Origin: Corynespora cassiicola
Lineage: Eukaryota; Ascomycota; Dothideomycetes; Pleosporales; Corynesporascaceae
Reading direction: 5' to 3'
DNA length: 64,000 bases
Assembly: GCA_022059125.1 (NCBI GenBank)
Contig: JAEUWY010000015.1
Location: forward strand, 1,116,001-1,180,000
A program made the translations under genes and the position numbers. Below the pieces are notes generated by a model, which saw only the letters and a list, made by a program, of their open reading frames with translations, searched no databases and had not been told where the DNA came from. Shown here in pieces: positions 11,238 through 22,700 of this stretch; within the stretch, counting starts at the first letter, position 1; every line of letters begins with the position of its first letter.

Positions 11238-11509
11238 ATTTACCTCCCGCCGCTACGCTTCGCCCACCACACGGTGCTCCTCTCCAACTCGCCCCGGTGC
11301 TCCCTCGCGGTTCCCCCCTCTGCTGTGTGCGCCCTCGGTCTGTCCTCATATACAAAGCGCAACAGGATACGTCGTCCCTGGACGTGTTCATCGTCCTAGC
11401 CTCACCGTCCGCACCACGTAACCAAGCACGCGCTGAACCAGACTCTCGACCACCAGCACTCTCGCCCTTGCACTCGGCTGTTTACTTTCTTCTGTGGCTT
11501 TGACTAGTC

Positions 11510-13957
11510 ATGGCGGTTCCTACACAGTTGGCTTGTATGTTCCTGCTGCCCGCACTGGCGTCTTTTTTGGTGCTAACCTTAATGTCCAGATCGCACCTCC
11601 AAGGGCATCGGGGTCTTCAACGCGGCACCCGTCTACGAGCCCCTTCCGGGATTCGAACGGTATTCTACATGTCTTCGTGCTCCACCGATTCATACTCACC
11701 CTCACCACCAGGCCCGAAGGCAATCTGCGTTGTTGCTGCTACTCGCCCGACAGCAAGTACTTTGCGTGGGCATCACCCGAACAGTAAGCTCCACCTTGGC
11801 ATGAGCCACGTCGCGTTGTCAACAGTCCTAACACAATTGTATCAGGGTTTCGGTCATTGATGCCTCGGCCGGTCACATTGTCAACACCCTTCCCACCCCC
11901 AATGTCTTCGAGCTTGGCTTCTCTCCGCTCGGCACCTACATCATCACCTGGCAGCGTCCCTCGAAAGACGAAGACGGGAATGCCACCAAAAATCTCAAAG
12001 TGTGGAGGACAGTGCCTGACGGCGACGAAAGCGAGCGATCGGTTATCGGCGAATACGTACAAAAGTCCCAGACTGGTTGGAATCTGCAGTACACGTCAGA
12101 CGAAAAGTACTGCGCGCGCGCCGTCACCAATGAGGTGCAGTTTTACCAGTCGGGCGACCTCACAAGCCCCTGGAACAAGCTCCGAGTGGAGGGAGTGACC
12201 GATTTCGCGGTGTCGCCCGGCAAGAACCATTCAGTTGCTGTTTTTGTTCCGGAGCGCAAGGTGTGTATTTGAGGAATTTGAGACACAAGGCAGGCTAACG
12301 GGGTTTCAGGGCATGCCCGCTGCAGTCAAGGTCTTTCAAGTGCCGCAGTTCAACGCTCCCATCTCGCAGAAGACCTTTTTCAAGGGAGACAAGGTCCAGC
12401 TCAAGTGGAACGCGCTGGGTACGAGCTTGATCGTATTGGCCCAGACCGAGGTCGACAAGACGAACAAGAGCTACTATGGCGAGACCAACATGTACATCTT
12501 GAGCGCGAACGGCTCCTTTGATTCCCGCATCCAGCTCGGTAAGACTCATTGCCGCATTTTCCGTGCATTTCTGACCATTTGCAGACAAAGAAGGCCCCAT
12601 TCATGACGTGTCGTGGTCGCCTAACTCGAAAGAGTTCGGTGTTGTCTATGGCTACATGCCAGCTAAGACCACCATCTTCAATGCCCGTGCTGTACCCCAG
12701 CACAATTTCGACCTGGGTCCCCGCAACACCATCATCTTCTCGCCTCATGGGCGCTTCGTTCTGGTCGCCGGCTTTGGAAATTTGGCCGGTGACATGGACA
12801 TTTACGATCTCGAGAAGAACTACCAGAAAGTGTGCACCATCAAGGCCGCCAACTGTACCTACTGCGAGTGGAGCCCCGACGGCAAACATATTCTTACCGC
12901 AACTACAAGTCCCCGCCTCCGTGTCGATAATGGAATACGTATCTGGCACGCCAGCGGCGGTCTCATGTACAACGAAGAGATGACAGAGCTGTACCACGTC
13001 ACGTGGCGCCCTCAATCGCCTCTTACGCATCCTCTGGAGAATGGTCTCTCCCCCGTGCCGACTCCGCATCCCTCGGCTGCTGCTTACCTGAGCACCGTGA
13101 AGACTCCATCTAAGCCTGCAGGTGCCTACCGACCCCCTGGAGCGCGCGGAACCTCGACTCCTCTGCTCTTCAAGCGTGAGGACGAGGGCGGAGCTGCCTA
13201 CACCAACACAGGCATTTCTTCGACCAATGCCACTTTCTCCAATGGCTTCGGCAAGCCCCGCCGTCGTGAAGTCCCAGGCGCTGAGCCTATTGATTCGCTG
13301 CCTCCTGGTGCAGCTCCTGGTGGAGGTGTGAGCCTGACTGGCACAGGCGAAGGCGACGAGTCCCTGTCCAAGGCAGCTTTGAAGAACAAGAAGAAGCGCG
13401 AGGCCAAGAAGGCTAGAGAGGCCGCGGAGAAGGCTGCCAGCCTGGCTGCCGAGGGTATTAATCCTCCTTCTGGACCAGCCAGCGCTGGTCGCAGCCCTGA
13501 GCGCCGTGACGGACGCAACCAGCAGCGTAGCCGTAGCCGCAATGGAGGCTATGCTGGTCACGGTGGCCGCAGCCCGAGCCAGAACCGCAACTACGGCAAT
13601 GGCCCTCATCGCCGCCATGGATCAGGCTACGAGGATCAGGGTCACCATCGGGCGAATCTCGGCCAACAGCAGCACCATAACCGCGCGGGATCTGGCCACA
13701 AAAATGCCCAGCCCCCTCACCAGCCGGCCCACATCCAGACTGACGGACAGGGACCTGCCCCTGACCTGACGGTCACTAGCCCCGAAGGTGGGGTTCAGGA
13801 CAAAAAGGTTAGGAGTCTGCTCAAGAAGATCCGCGCGATCGACGATCTCAAGATGAGGCAAGCTGGTGGGGAGAAGCTAGAGGACACGCAGGTCAAGAAG
13901 ATCGGCACCGAGGAAGCTATCCGCAAGGAACTAGAGTCTCTTGGATTCACTGGCTAG
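11510..13957 (+). CDS. Eukaryotic translation initiation factor 2A
   Basis: Cytosolic eIF2A, a WD-repeat (beta-propeller) protein that can deliver initiator tRNA to the 40S subunit independently of eIF2. Exon 1 encodes MAVPTQLA; the next exon reads YRTSKGIGVFNAAP, followed by CCCYSPDSKYFAWASPEQ, VPQFNAPISQKTFFKGDKVQLKWN, and the diagnostic DVSWSPNSKEFGVVYGYMPAKTT and NTIIFSPHGRFVLVAGFGNL blades. The C-terminal region is low-complexity (G, P, S, R, with KNKKKREAKKAREAAEKAA), then a conserved helical end (VRSLLKKIRAIDDLKMRQAGG). Five short introns are visible, for example after AFPER-like residues near 11667 and at 12260-12309. The length and domain order match fungal orthologues. Confidence 0.95.
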
Positions 13958-14528
13958 GCTCTTCTGAATCAAACGAGCGGGTACGGTCGTGATGCTTCCG
14001 ATCGCTTGGATAGCGCGGTCTCTTTGTTACCGTGATGTTGCATCTGGATGTTTTGCGGCTTCGAATGTACTTGTATTATTACGATAACGCTAGGTGCGTA
14101 CTCTTATAGCTCAGAGCGTATTGGGTCTTACTTGCATTCGGTATTGCCAGCATTCAGAGGGTTGGATCGAAAATTGAGTATAGGTGCCAAGGGGGTGAAT
14201 TGGGGAACGGAGGGTCATCGATTAGAAAATGGAAAAAGTCATATTATTGAGTATAAAAAGAAGACCTACTTGATCTGCTTGAAGGGTCTGAATTACGTGA
14301 ACAGTCAACTAGAACATGACCATAGGTTCCAAAAGGATCCGAAGGGGTTCCGAAAAGGGTGTCAATACGCTCAGGTCACATAATTCAAACAGCTTCTCGC
14401 ACCCAACATTTGTTGGCTTCTGGTCCGCAAATGGCGGAAATAAGCCATGCCTCAAATATCCTCGTTCCATCCCTCTACATTATCCATCCCACTTTTGTCA
14501 TCAACATCATAAAAGCCCAACAGAAGCC
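13958..14528. other. 3' region of eIF2A and promoter of Cys-rich gene
   Basis: No gene is supported. The right part, just before 14529, is pyrimidine-rich (TATCCATCCCAC...), as is common upstream of fungal start codons. Confidence 0.45.
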
Positions 14529-15211
14529 ATGCCACCAGCCAAGCGCAAAAGGATCAATGACCACAATGGTCTCATCGCTGCTGCTCAAGCACCACACGAG
14601 TGTGCAATAAGGGACGTAGGGCTACAGATGACGAAATCAAGAGCATGATGCCCCTAGCGGAGGCAATCTGGAAGGTGCTGTCCGACCAGCACGCGAAAGA
14701 GAAAGAAGAAAAGCTTCGGAAAATACGCGAATTGGAGAGGGAAGTAAACGAAGAACGGCGGCTATGGGAAGCGGAGCCGAGAGAGGCGGGCGTACTATGG
14801 TAACGGAGCAAGAAACATCCTCCAGATAACAACGCACTCTTTCAGTCGAAAACTCATCCTGGCCCGATCCTCACCTATCAGAAGAAAACCCCTTTTCATT
14901 CGAGGATTACTCTGGCCATGAGAACCAACACTCAGGTCTCCAGCCCTAACCCCCCCCCAAAACCCAAACCCAAACCCAAACCACCAGTCACAGAATCATT
15001 CCCAGGCCCACCCGAAGATCTCAAGCTCCGCTTCTGCATTTGCACTACAGGCTGTCCCAAGCCAGGCAGAGGCAACAAGCCATACTGCTATTCCCAATGG
15101 GGTGCATCTTGCAGCCCGCTCTGCGGCTGCGGCGGCGCCTGTAATAACACTTGGAGCAATGCGACCAAAGCCCGACTCTTCGGCGATTTCGAACCGACTC
15201 CCAATGTATGA
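14529..15211 (+). CDS. Small Cys-rich CXC-like protein
   Basis: A three-exon model works in frame: 14529-14568, 14628-14791 and 14846-15211, giving 189 residues. The N-terminus is basic (PPAKRKRI, NLS-like). A charged coiled-coil segment follows (HAKEKEEKLRKIRELEREVNEERR), then a Pro/Lys repeat, then a cluster of nine cysteines: CICTTGC, PYCYSQWGASC and CSPLCGCGGACNN. The spacing C-x-C-x3-C ... YC ... C-x3-C-x-C-x3-C with a trailing N resembles the CXC domain of tesmin/TSO1 proteins, with an insertion between the first and second groups. That domain binds DNA in the known cases. An alternative splice (14936-14987 as a 52-nt intron with a CTAAC branch site) gives a different Ser/Glu-rich lead into the same Cys cluster. 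The family assignment is by spacing only. Confidence 0.5.
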
Positions 15212-15670
15212 TCCACTGTTGGACGTGTAAGAAGTGCGTGGACTAGAGGGACTGGCATTGTAGTAACTGCTGGCACGGTTCTGCAATTCTCTGTGAGAAG
15301 CGTGGTGGTGTATCAACCAACTATCCGGGCGTACATAATATGGGTGAGAGTCATTGAGGGGTAATTGAAGGTATAGATATTCCAGTCAAGAGACAGAAAA
15401 TTCCAAATTTACTCACCCAATCGTTTCCTCAAAATGCAAGTAACTCTACCTATGGAGGTGTCTGGGTCTGTGTATCCTCTTTCTAGAGTGACTGAGAAAT
15501 TCAGACAAGAAGGGAGAGATGCCGAGGGGAGGAGGTTGGAGGACGGCAAGGCCATCATTCAATCCTGGACATATAGCAAGTGCGTAGAATCGTGCAGCTG
15601 GCATCGTAGCAAATGCAACAAGTGTCGGTCTAGGACAAGTGATCCGTGTCAGGAATGCGGCGCGGTATAA
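15212..15670 (+). pseudogene. Cys-rich coding remnants after the CXC-like gene
   Basis: Just beyond the predicted stop, another frame reads a Cys/Trp-rich stretch (CWTCKKCVD, a TAG near 15243, then WHCSNCWHG). A frame ending at 15670 has SKCVESCSWHRSKCNKCRS and DPCQECGAV. They could be extra exons of the preceding gene, or leftovers of a longer or duplicated Cys-rich gene that has decayed. I cannot join them cleanly. Confidence 0.3.
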
Positions 15671-16869
15671 TTGATATGCAGGCCGAAATGAGTGAATACA
15701 GGCAGGGAGGGAGTTATCGTTGATATAAAAGCCTAAATGAGTGCTGTTGCGCCTTGCCCTTCTATTGCTTGAGCTTCTGGTTCTGCTCGCTGAGGTGAAT
15801 GGGCTTGGGCGAGCAAGATATTTAACTTGGAGGACACAGCGAAGCAAAATGAACAACTTGACAAATAGCTGGTTATATACTACTTACCGTGTCCAAATAT
15901 CGTAGATAGAATTAATTATGTCCAGGCCATGAAGGCACAATCGCAAAAACCAACACCCCAAATCCCCAAAAACAAGAAATGGATACTGCTCACAAGCATA
16001 GGTTCGAATATGATGTTAATCATTTTTGCACCCTTTTTTTAGGAAAAAAAACATATAGAGCAAACAGGGCCTACAGTATGGGAAGGGTGTCGAACGGGCA
16101 CATTATGGTCTGGAAGGTGGGGTAGGAGACGAACATGGAGACGGACATGAGAAATGGTGGTAAATTCAGACAGTCGGATCGGGGGCATGACCTACGCTCA
16201 ACAACTTACCTACGATTCACCGCCTACAGATACCATGATCTGATCTGGCCCTCACGTAACCGGTAAAGGATCTGCACACCCGTGTGCACGTTCTGCAAGG
16301 ATCCCTCCCTGCCCTGCGTGTACCTATTCTCGAGGCCAGCTCCCTGTTAAGCTTACCCTTCATGACGGGGATAGGGCTGAATACCATGGACATGGATACT
16401 GGGTGACATCGGCCTTCTGCGTAGATTAGTCAACGCCGCTAGCCGACTTACCTCACAACACGATGTATCATTGGATTGGGGGAAGGATTTAGGATGAAAA
16501 TTTTCGAACTGGGGGATTAAGGTAGATGTTGGTGACCAAAAGATAGCCAATCCAAAAAGGGAGTTCATTATGCCGTTTATGTTTGTTGTTATACATATTC
16601 GTTGAATGTTTCGTCGGAGCGCAGCCCAGATCGACGAGAAGAATAACGGAATGGAGAGATAGGGAGAAGGAAAACCCGAAACCAAATACCAGGCCCAAAA
16701 GTTCGAACATTGGATCCAAATATGCGGGGCGCATAGTTGAAAACGAGAGATATGTTGTTGCTATTGTGATAGGAAAACCAAAATAAAATGCTTGGAAACC
16801 GGAACGACCAAATCATGCAAATTCATAGGAGCGAGGTTTGGACCAAATAGGGCGTCAAATGACGCTACT
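15671..16869. other. Intergenic, no gene seen
   Basis: AT-richer sequence with short homopolymers (a T-run facing an A-run near 16028-16051). It includes the 3' region of the VOC gene on the minus strand. I see no coding signal. Confidence 0.5.
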
Positions 16870-18973
16870 CTAGCCCTCGAAGGCCCTCAACTTCTGACCC
16901 ATGGAGTAGCTAATCATGCTCTTGTTCTTGCTCTGATCCATGACCATGCTGGGCGTAATGCCACGGACGGGCAGTGTCGCAACATTGCCGGTGCCGTACT
17001 GGACACTATTGAACAGACCATCATACTGACCCTGAGTGACAGAATCCTTGCGGCTAGATTTGGGCCTGAGAGGCTTGACCGTGCTAGCATCGCTGGGCTC
17101 CGAAATGACACTCCTCTTGATCGCATCATCGTCGTCGTCATGGCGGCTGTGATGCGACCTCTTAGAGCGGTGCGAGTGCTTGGAGCTCTTGCTGTGCCTA
17201 GAAGATGAGCTATGCTTGCTAACGGTCGAGCCTGACTCATGCTTGTCGCTGCGATGGCGGCGGTGGCGGCGGCTACGGGAGGCTATGCTGGAGCCAACCT
17301 GGGAAATACTGTCGCTAGGCGCAACGGTATCCAGATCGTCATCATCAGTCACCTCTTCAATCTCATAGTCATCACCAAAGGGATCACCACTCTTGCTCGT
17401 CGTCGACTTGCTGTCCCGACCCAAAATGCTGCCAACAATGGACGCGACCTTTGTCGGCACCTTCGATGGGGCCTTGGAGGGGGCCTGCGAAGGCGCAGCG
17501 GTGGGGGCTTTGGAGGGCGCAGCGGACGGGGCCTTGGACGGAGACTTGGAAGGTGCAGCGGATGGGGCCTTTGACGGTGGGGGAGAAGGCGCCCTGCTAC
17601 GACTACTGGAATGTTTCGAGGCAGAGGTGTGCGAGGACTTGGCTTTGGACCTGCTAGAGTGATGCGAAGCGACGCTACCCTCGCTTCTCCGGCGCTCGAC
17701 ATGGTCGGGCACAAAAGAAGAAATGAGGGTGCTGGGGGCAGCGCTGGGTGCAGCGCTGTGGGCGACGCTCTGGGCCCTCGAAGCAACACTCTTCGACTTG
17801 GACACCGACGACGCGGAGGACAGCTCAGGACTGGTCAAAGAGCGGTGGGGGGCGGTGAAAGAGGCACGCGATGGTGCGACGGAATAGGCCGGGGCATATT
17901 CGATGGCTGGTCGCTGCACGATCTCTGTTGGTGGGGCCGAGACGTACGACGGCGCCTGGTAATAGCTTGGGGGGGCTGGTTCGATGGCTCGTGGGACATG
18001 CACGCTACGCTGTTGAGATACCGTGGATTGCGAGTCGCTGTCGGGGCGGTGAATTAGCTGTGGTTGAGCGTCGTTGGCAGGCGGCTGTGGGTCCGGCTGC
18101 ATGGTTTGCTTGAATGCCTCTTTGGCCTGTGCGGCCAGATTCTTGGCTTCCATGAACGCGTTGAATTCCGACTCTTTCTTCGCGCTGTCCTGCTCGCTCT
18201 TGCACATCGCATACGCTACCGCGGCCCCCGCTGCAGCACCCAGGAGAGTGCCGATGATCTTCTTCGCGGCCCCGTCGCCGCCGTCAGACGTCGACGTGGT
18301 CGAGGGCGCCACCTGAGGCACCGGAGTCGGCTCGGATATGCTCCTCGCCACCGATGGAGCCTTCGATGGAGCCTTTGAGACTACGGTGGGGGCTTTTTCA
18401 ACAGGCTCGGCGACGGACGGAGCCCTGCTGGAGGTTGTGGTACGGTGGGTGCGAGAGCTGACTACACTTCTGTCGTCGCGGACGCTCCCGGAGTAACTCC
18501 TTGACCATGTGATGACCCTGCTGTGTTCAATAACGGTTCCATCGTCTCTAAAGTCGGGTTCATTTCTAAACACGACCTCGATGCTGTTGCCATCAAGATC
18601 GAGGACAGCAGCATTGAAGTGATCAAGGCCCTCGGTGCGGCAGGAAGGTGCTCCGTTGGGACGGCCTCCAGCGGTCAAGGCCGCAGCGTAGAATTCTCGA
18701 ACAGACGTCCGGTCACGGGCGGTGAAGGCAATGTGTGCGGCGCCGGCTTTTACGCTGTTCAAGTCAGTTGATGTTCTATCCCCTGAAAGTCGTCTTGGTC
18801 ACTCACCCAGGCGTCTCCTGGCAGAGGAAGAAGTCGGCATCACGGATTCCTAGGCCAATCTGATTGCCCTGCTGTCCAATATAGCGATATCCGAGGGGCT
18901 GGAGTGCGGACAAAAAGAATGAACATGAAGTTGGTAGATGCGAAACGGTGAGGCCGATGTGTGAGACTGGCAT
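16870..18973 (-). CDS. VOC (glyoxalase-fold) domain protein with long Ser/Ala/Pro/Lys repeat tail
   Basis: Two exons (18973-18807 and 18754-16870) give about 683 residues. Residues 1 to about 125 form a vicinal-oxygen-chelate fold: MPVSHIGLTVSHLP at the start, GLGIRDADFFLCQ, then AAHIAFTARDR and VLDLDGNSIEVVF, which supplies the usual second metal ligand. The rest is very unusual: Ser/Arg/Pro-rich linkers, a Gly/Ala segment GTLLGAAAGAAVAYA (about residue 180-195) that could insert in or pack on a membrane, a tail of SKAPS-type repeats, then acidic and RSHRHRRSK-like basic clusters, and a conserved-looking C-terminus (YSMGQKLRAFEG). Stand-alone VOC proteins are usually 120-150 residues. The enzyme activity is unknown; the tail suggests a scaffold or wall/septum-associated role, which is a guess. 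Confidence 0.8.
17441..17600 (-). repeat. Coding tandem repeats (SKAPS/AAPSKAP)
   Basis: Within the VOC-tail gene a roughly 12-bp period repeat encodes alternating S-K-A-P, A-A-P-S and Q-A-P-S units. Such repeats often change copy number between strains. Confidence 0.75.
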
Positions 18974-20494
18974 TTTCTAGGATGGAGGGGACAACAAGCA
19001 ACGCAAAACGAGAGGACAAAATGTACAGACAGTAACGGGCAAAAGGGGACTAAACCGCTGCGCTGGAAAAACACAGCGAAACGCAAACAAGTTGGAGGGG
19101 GGGAGGGGGTTAGGAATTGTGACGATTGAGCATGAGGAGCTCTCACGGTACCACGGCCAGAGGTTTATATCTCACGCATGTCCGGCAAGGGCGTCTACGA
19201 CCTCGATGAATGAATTGACAGGGCAGCCCATACCGTTGCGGGAAGGCCGCTCCTAGTACGCCCCACTGCTGTCGTTGGATCAAGGACTCCGTTGTCACTT
19301 TGGCCGTCGTCTTGCCACATGTCCAGCGTCTGCAGCTAAACGGTTAGCGGATGCGGATTGGATCATCTTCCCATCGGGCCGTGTCCGCGCTGCGATCTGA
19401 GCTGTCCCGCCTCACCCCCAAGGGAGCAGTCCTCGCCCTCGGATTTGGGACGGGTGCAGGTGCATAAACTTTGCGGTCTGGATGACCACGAGAGGGTGAG
19501 AGTTATGACTGTAATGAGTGACGTGCGGATGTACATGTAATCGTGCGGCATGGTCAGGCGCGCTTTGCGATGTCGGTGACCGCTAAGCCAAAGGCCGATG
19601 GTAGCCTCGGAACATTGATGACAGGAGACCCCATGGGGCTCAATTCAATCGACGCTTTGTTGCTTTTTCAGACGTTCTGACACCTTCCATGGCGATCCGG
19701 CATGGAAGACAGAACGGATGGATCCTCGCCACGTTTCCCGCCGCATGCGCAGCACGTAATATCTACCTCCTGTCTAGTCCCGAAGACGTCGGCGAACACA
19801 CGATACCCTCTCGGGCGAGGCCGCATGCGACCGCTGCGGGGCCCAAGGGGCTAGTTAGCCCTCCATTCAGACCTATCGTAACCACCGAAATACCATCGTG
19901 TGGCAGGCGACGAATGTTTCAAAACTGGACGTAGTTGCGATGGGGACTATAGGGGGCGGGGCAATCCTGGAGAGGCGAAAGAATTCGGAGCAGAAGTGCG
20001 TCTTTTTCCATTTGCCAGGCTCTTGGCATGGGCCGACGTGAGCGTCTTCAAGGCCTAGACTGCCCAGAATCGAGGCTATTTACATAGTATACATGATGGC
20101 TATCTGCTGGACTAAGAGATGGTGCGCTGTGGCTAGTCGCCTTGTCAGTCGCGACAGAACCTACGCTTTTGGAAAAGAAGAGAAGGATACAGGAGAGCGG
20201 AGCAAGTTGATTGCTCCGCGAGAACCTTCCAATGAAGGGTAGTTTTATGACGTTGAAGCCGAGTATTGTTTTGTTGGAAAAGAAAACTCAGACAGACGCT
20301 CAAAAACAAAAGCGATGCCATGCATCGGCGTTGATGTTGCGATCTCAGCCGAATGTACGGACGCGAAGGATGCACTCCTGTGCTCTGTTACTCTCCTGAA
20401 AATCCAGGTAGTTCCGCCGTCTTGTCCATGTCCAGAGTAGGCCAATGGTTGGTTGTTTTGGCGTGGGTAGGCCGACTAGGTCGGTCCGAGTTGA
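18974..20494. other. Intergenic, no gene seen
   Basis: Lies between the start of the VOC gene and the end of EMG1. Short frames on both strands lack any splice pattern or protein-like composition. The part next to 18973 is the VOC promoter. Confidence 0.5.
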
Positions 20495-21538
20495 TTATAT
20501 AATGCTCCAAACGTCTTCAGCGGCATGACAGAATTTGCTGCATGCAACGCTGGCACTGAGGTTAAACTTGCTGATGGCGATGGTGTCATCTTTGAGGTGG
20601 TCTGCAAAGTCATCGCTGCCCTTGGCCATGGCACCGATGAAGACGGCTATGCTCTCGTTCCTGTTCAAGCCTGCAATGTAATCACTGACTCGTACCACCT
20701 CTGAGTCAAAACTCAGAGTGACCTTGCGGCAGTTGGGGGGGAGGTGGTCTGTGATTGGGTTCTTGATGACCTGGATGAGCTTCTCCTGGGAGGTGGTGGA
20801 GCGAATCTGGTGTCTGTGGAGCAGCTGCACCATAAGACCAGCAAATCGCTTAAACGTACGCGGGATGCGCACGCTTGGGCTGACCTCAATAAGGACGTTA
20901 CGCGCCGTTTGAATGTAGATCTGAAGCTTGCCGGCCTTGTTGATTGGCGAGTCGAGCAGGGTAAGGAGGCACTGGACAGGCTGTGTTAGCTGGCGCGTCA
21001 TACACGTGTCTCGGGAGGCTGTATACCTGGTGAGTGATATCCGGCCGCGCTTCACTGATGTCTCGGCCCATCTTCCTCATGACACCAATGTGATCATCAC
21101 TGTTAAGCAGGTTGTACTTGTCTTCTCGGCCGGCAGGACCGCGGCCCGAGCCATGCGAGGCCTTGTACGTCTCCAGAGTAGCGTTGCACAGGACGACGAT
21201 GAGTCGCTGGGTGTCTTTGTCGCTGCTGGGAATGGGAGCGTGCTGCTCAGCCACTAGCTTGGGCAAATCAGGTGGGGGAAGCGACTGGGTCCCTGCAGGA
21301 CAAAACGCCATGTTAGCAGGTTGCAGGTTGAATTGCGGACCGTAATGGGCAAAAGCCAGACGTTGAGGTGAGATTGCAGCCGAGGGCAGTGACGGTTTTT
21401 TGTAGGGTCGGGGAAATGGAGGGTGTGTGGTACCGTGGGAGGGGTATACTGACTGATACGCTTCTTACCCCTCTCGGGGGAGTCGCGCGACGACTTCCTC
21501 TCACCAGCATCTTCAGGCTTAACCGGAATGCCAGGCAT
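20495..21538 (-). CDS. EMG1: EMG1/NEP1, 18S rRNA pseudouridine N1-methyltransferase
   Basis: SPOUT-class methyltransferase needed for 40S subunit assembly in the nucleolus; in yeast it methylates the pseudouridine at 18S position 1191. Three exons (21538-21469, about 21292-21027, about 20971-20495) give about 270 residues. Recognised segments: [15 protein letters not shown] (start of the SPOUT core), [66 protein letters not shown] and the final VGAMAKG-like motif (here [11 protein letters not shown]). The ATG at 21538 gives [12 protein letters not shown]. The poorly conserved N-terminal leader is short, as in other fungi. Confidence 0.95.
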
Positions 21539-22700
21539 ACTGATGATGGGATGCAATGAGGCAATGAGTGTCCGAACGGTGTAGCTAAGTGCAGATGGGC
21601 TCTCTGCTTGGAGTAGACCAGAGGAAAGCGGGGTTCTTGGGGGGTTAGGGTCGGGTGTAACGCTTTGAAACCTGCAGAGTTAGCTGTACTGCCACGTACT
21701 TTATTTCAGGCGCAGTGGGCAGAGGAGAGCGGCTATTAATTAATGGGTGGAGGCAACGGTGAAAGGGGTGATGGGACGGCTTCGTGGAGTTATTGTCGGT
21801 GCATTTTTTCAGGGCTTCGCTTCCAAGGATTATGTAATATCGCGATCGGAGGAATCCAGCCAATCAGAAAGCGTTTCAGCGCCGATTTTCCCCTCACGTT
21901 CGGAACTGCTCGGTCATCGAGGTTTGCATCATGTCGCTCGGCGACTTGATAACAAACTCAAGGCCCGCCCGATGAATGCAGGCATGACCACAGTGCGGAG
22001 ATGGTCGGATGAGGGGTGCATCGTGGGGAAATGTATGTGTTGCATATGCAGCCCGCACAGCAACACGCTCCAACGAGCAGGCATCTTCATCTGTCTCCCC
22101 CTTAGCACGTCTGTTGATGTCCATTATGCAGACCAATTATTTCTTGCATAACCGACTTCAATAGACATACCGCCTGTTAGCACGTAGATTTATACCTGGT
22201 AATTATACTAATGAATACTTATATAAAACTATGTAAAAGGCATCTAATAGGGCCATTTGGTGCCTTTTTTTAACAGTGCAGGCGTTTTATACTCAGGGGA
22301 AGTGGGAATTTGTATTCCAGAAAATTGTGAACCTTGCTCAGCAATATACAACCAACAATTGTAGATTAGACCTTGATATTATGGTCCAAATTACCTTGGG
22401 AAAAGCATGTCACTTAGGGCTCCCGACGAACTTCGGTTCGCCTCCCACTTTTCGGAGCCAATTGGAATCAAGGACTGCGCAAGGCAGACGCAGGGCGACG
22501 TCAAAGAAGAAATTATATGCTTAGCGAGACGCTGAGAGCAGTTGGACTCGCCTTTTGCTTCCTGATGCGGTTCAAAGTCGACTCTTATGTCCGTCCCTGA
22601 TCGAGTATGAAGATGGGTATAAGTATTCGGAGGCAGAAGGAAGCAACAGAGCACATTTCAGCCTATTGCAACATCCTCAAACGTCAAAAACACCGAAGAA
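21539..22700. other. Intergenic, no gene seen
   Basis: Contains the EMG1 promoter on its left and the dehydrogenase promoter on its right. The stretch around 22140-22400 is clearly AT-rich. No coding signal. Confidence 0.5.

Noticed and set aside
11645..11665. GGGATTCGAAC, a tRNA T-loop-like word
   Set aside because: Inside the eIF2A second exon; no matching acceptor or D arm can be built around it.
12401..13618. 405-residue frame on the minus strand
   Set aside because: Antisense to the eIF2A coding region, with repeated Ala/Arg/Ser runs mirroring its codons.
17441..17600. CRISPR-like regular repeats
   Set aside because: Short-period coding repeats (SKAPS units) in a eukaryotic gene, without spacers.
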